From NCBI GenBank assembly GCA_003168235.1, contig PMSZ01000360.1:1-8457 (forward strand): a DNA stretch of 8,457 nt, written 5' to 3'. Of the stretch, positions 6,799-8,457 are shown in pieces. The translations under genes were made by a program, and so were the position numbers. Origin of the DNA: Acidobacteriaceae bacterium (lineage in GTDB: Bacteria > Acidobacteriota > Terriglobia > Terriglobales > Acidobacteriaceae). The first letter of the stretch is position 1; each line of letters begins with the position of its first letter. The notes below the pieces were generated by a model. It did no database searches and had not been told where the DNA came from. It saw only the letters and a list, made by a program, of their open reading frames with translations.

Positions 6799-6827
6799 TT
6801 GACAGCGAACCTAGGTCGCGATACGAA
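6799..6827 (+). promoter_or_regulatory. Possible sigma70-like promoter for ctaB with palindrome in spacer
   Basis: An exact TTGACA (6799-6804) is followed after 17 nt by TACGAA (6822-6827), which matches only three of six -10 positions. The spacer contains the perfect 8-bp palindrome ACCTAGGT (6809-6816), flanked by GCG and CGC, where a repressor could sit. It lies 82 nt upstream of the ctaB start. Sigma factor consensus in this organism is assumed. Confidence 0.3.
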
Positions 6828-6909
6828 TGCTTTCTTTAGTTAAACCGCGGTTGCAGGATTCGGGAAATTTCTTCATGACCGCCAGTTTGGACCGATCCAC
6901 CGGAAGAAG

Positions 6910-7845
6910 GTGGACGGAGCAAACGGGCAAAATGTGGGGTCCACGTTGCAAACATTAGTGTCTCGCTTACGTGATTACGCCGAACTGACTAAGGCCCGTA
7001 TTACGGCACTCATCGTCCTGACAACCTGGTGCGGCTACTTCTTTGGCGCGCGGCGGATGGGGATTTCTTCATGGTCCGTGGGCTTGCTGCATGCGCTGTT
7101 TGGAGTGGCGCTGGTTTCAAGTGGGACGGCGGCCTTGAACGAAGTGCTGGAGTCGGGCGTTGACGGACGAATGCGACGCACGGCGGGGCGTCCTTTGCCT
7201 GCCGGTCGCATGAGCAGGACGCATGCCGCAATCGTAGGACTTACGCTGACGTTGAGTGGTTCAGCCTATCTGGCGATTTATGCCAACTTACTAACTGGGC
7301 TGTTAGTGTTCCTGACTTCTCTGGTATATCTTGCGGCCTATACGCCGTTGAAAAAAGTCTCTCCGTTTTGTACCTTTGTGGGCGCGTTTCCGGGAGCAAT
7401 GCCGGTCGTGCTGGGTTGGACGGCGGCGCGCGGAAAGCTGGAATACGAAACGCTGGTGCTTTTTGCCATCATGTTCGTTTGGCAGTTTCCGCATTTTCTT
7501 TCCATCGCATGGCTCTATCGCGAGGATTACGAGCAGGGCGGCATTCGTATGTTGCCCGTGGTCGACTCCGACGGGAAGTCGACGGTGTGGCGAATTTTGG
7601 CCTACTCCGCGGCGTTGATCCCGGTGAGTATTTTACCCGTGGCGCTGGGCATGTCGGGGCGCTGGTATTTGATTGGCGCAATCTTGATGGGTGCGGCGCT
7701 GTTTCGAGTATCAATGGGGATGGCCTATCCTCAACTGCCGGCGACAGCAAATGCATCGAAGCCATCAGCTCGACGCTTGCTACAGGCGACGATCCTCTAT
7801 CTACCCGCCTTATTCGCACTGATGATGGCTAACTCTGGAAGTTAG
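6910..7845 (+). CDS. ctaB: Protoheme IX farnesyltransferase (heme O synthase)
   Basis: A UbiA-family integral membrane prenyltransferase that adds a farnesyl group to protoheme to make heme O, the precursor of heme A for terminal oxidases. It has 311 residues, a usual length. The first Mg-diphosphate motif is N77-x3-E81-x3-D85 followed by MRRTAGRPLPAGR (88-100), as in CtaB proteins. The second conserved block is EDYEQGGIRMLPVV (205-218). YAELTKARITAL (23-34) is the usual N-terminal signature, with Ala29 where Pro is common. Several hydrophobic segments run through the protein, and WQFPHFLSIAWLYR (191-204) is diagnostic. The start is GTG 6910, the first possible start after an in-frame stop at 6841; GGAAG lies close upstream, with short spacing. 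GTG 6934 would also keep all motifs. It serves the oxidase whose subunit II is encoded on the other strand. Confidence 0.93.
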   Translation: MDGANGQNVGSTLQTLVSRLRDYAELTKARITALIVLTTWCGYFFGARRMGISSWSVGLLHALFGVALVSSGTAALNEVLESGVDGRMRRTAGRPLPAGRMSRTHAAIVGLTLTLSGSAYLAIYANLLTGLLVFLTSLVYLAAYTPLKKVSPFCTFVGAFPGAMPVVLGWTAARGKLEYETLVLFAIMFVWQFPHFLSIAWLYREDYEQGGIRMLPVVDSDGKSTVWRILAYSAALIPVSILPVALGMSGRWYLIGAILMGAALFRVSMGMAYPQLPATANASKPSARRLLQATILYLPALFALMMANSGS

Positions 7846-7894
7846 GTCAGGAATTTTCTCAAATATCTTTCTCCAGAAAACTGGGCTGCATTTT

Positions 7895-7908
7895 GCCGCG
7901 CTAGCGGC
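7895..7908 (+). terminator. Weak stem-loop after ctaB, possible terminator
   Basis: GCCGC (7895-7899) and GCGGC (7904-7908) pair around a 4-nt loop, about 50 nt after the ctaB stop. A short T-rich stretch (TGTTTT, 7915-7920) follows, but it is not directly attached and the stem is only five pairs. This is a weak candidate. Confidence 0.25.
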
Positions 7909-7925
7909 CCCTGATGTTTTGGAGA

Positions 7926-7954
7926 TTGTCCGCTCGGTACCGTAATATTCTAAA
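7926..7954 (+). promoter_or_regulatory. Possible sigma70-like promoter for the aminotransferase gene
   Basis: TTGTCC (7926-7931), a 17-nt spacer, then TCTAAA (7949-7954). Each hexamer matches four of six consensus positions. It would give a short leader of about 20 nt before ATG 7981. Position is favourable; the match is only moderate. Confidence 0.3.
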
Positions 7955-7980
7955 TAGACTTTCCACCGGAAACGAGGGTT

Positions 7981-8457
7981 ATGAGCGCCATAGAACAGCC
8001 AAAAGAAAGTCCAGCAGTTCAATTCCCCGCCTTGAATCCACCCCGCCGTTATTTGTTTGGACCCGGACCGAGCATGGTTCACCCTCGCGTGTATGAAGCC
8101 CTTTCGAAGCCAATTGTCGGTCATCTTGATCCCTACTTTATTCAGGTCATGCAAGATGTGCAGCAGTTGCTGAAGACCGTCTATGGGACCAAGTCTGGCG
8201 CCACGCTGGTGATTTCGGGCACTGGCAGCGCGGGAATGGAAGCCGCGGTAACCAACTTTGTAGAACCGGGAGCGAAAATCGCGATCTTCGCCAATGGATA
8301 TTTCTCCGACCGTCTTACGGAGATGGCCAATCGAAACGGCGCGAACATTGTGCGTTTTGAAAAAGCGTGGGGTGAAGTTTTCACCGATGACGAAGCCATG
8401 GAATTTATCGCCCGTGAAAAGCCCCAGGTTGTGGCGTATGTCCACGCCGAAACATCG
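7981..8457 (+). CDS. Class V PLP-dependent aminotransferase, alanine-glyoxylate/serine-pyruvate type (partial, 3' end outside window)
   Basis: The first 159 residues of a fold-type I, class V aminotransferase that moves an amino group between alanine or serine and glyoxylate or pyruvate, probably in the cytoplasm. YLFGPGPSMVHPRVYEAL (24-41) and GHLDPYF (47-53) are the typical N-terminal signatures of this family. SGTGSAGMEAAVTNFVEPG (77-95) is the glycine-rich segment that holds the cofactor phosphate, and AKIAIFANGYFSDR follows as usual. The chain ends in VHAETS, the start of the conserved H-x-E-T-S region. The cofactor lysine lies beyond the window. ATG 7981 has GAGGG five to six bases upstream. 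There are 135 nt between it and ctaB, so it may have its own promoter, and it has no obvious link to respiration. Exact substrate cannot be told from this part. Confidence 0.9.
   Translation, partial: MSAIEQPKESPAVQFPALNPPRRYLFGPGPSMVHPRVYEALSKPIVGHLDPYFIQVMQDVQQLLKTVYGTKSGATLVISGTGSAGMEAAVTNFVEPGAKIAIFANGYFSDRLTEMANRNGANIVRFEKAWGEVFTDDEAMEFIAREKPQVVAYVHAETS

Noticed and set aside
7810..8445. Minus-strand open frame of 211 codons
   Set aside because: It is antisense to the clearly identified aminotransferase and the end of ctaB and has no recognisable feature.

Overview
The window looks like bacterial chromosome of moderately high G+C. The protein types suggest the Acidobacteriota: acidobacterial-style CoxB, a cupredoxin joined to a carboxypeptidase-regulatory-like domain, and exported SH3 proteins of no known family. 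That assignment is an inference from sequence style; no 16S or other marker gene is present.

Left half, minus strand (4020 down to 1). Four genes in a row form a probable respiratory operon. In transcription order they are: an exported monoheme cytochrome joined to an outer-membrane beta-barrel (Cyc2-like); a periplasmic diheme cytochrome c; an exported cupredoxin with an amicyanin-like copper motif; and cytochrome c oxidase subunit II (coxB), cut off by the window edge. The spacers are 64, 32 and 90 nt. The first and last of these contain strong inverted repeats. The parts and their order recall the rus operon of Acidithiobacillus ferrooxidans (cyc2-cyc1-ORF-coxB-coxA-coxC-coxD-rus), which carries electrons from extracellular Fe(II) to oxygen. 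A cell-surface-to-oxidase electron route is therefore a reasonable, unproven reading. It is the most interesting content of the window.

Middle (4021-4372). This is a divergent intergenic region of about 350 nt. It holds a 21-bp near-perfect dyad 57 nt upstream of the Cyc2-like gene and no convincing promoter hexamer pair.

Right half, plus strand (4373-8457). Two adjacent genes encode exported proteins of unknown function, each with an SH3-like domain after a low-complexity linker. They may be divergent tandem paralogues. Next is ctaB (heme O synthase), with a possible sigma70-like promoter. CtaB makes the heme precursor needed by heme-copper oxidases, which fits the oxidase gene on the other strand. 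Last is the start of a class V, PLP-dependent aminotransferase (alanine-glyoxylate/serine-pyruvate type), cut off by the right edge.

No tRNA, rRNA, CRISPR array, insertion sequence or phage gene was seen.
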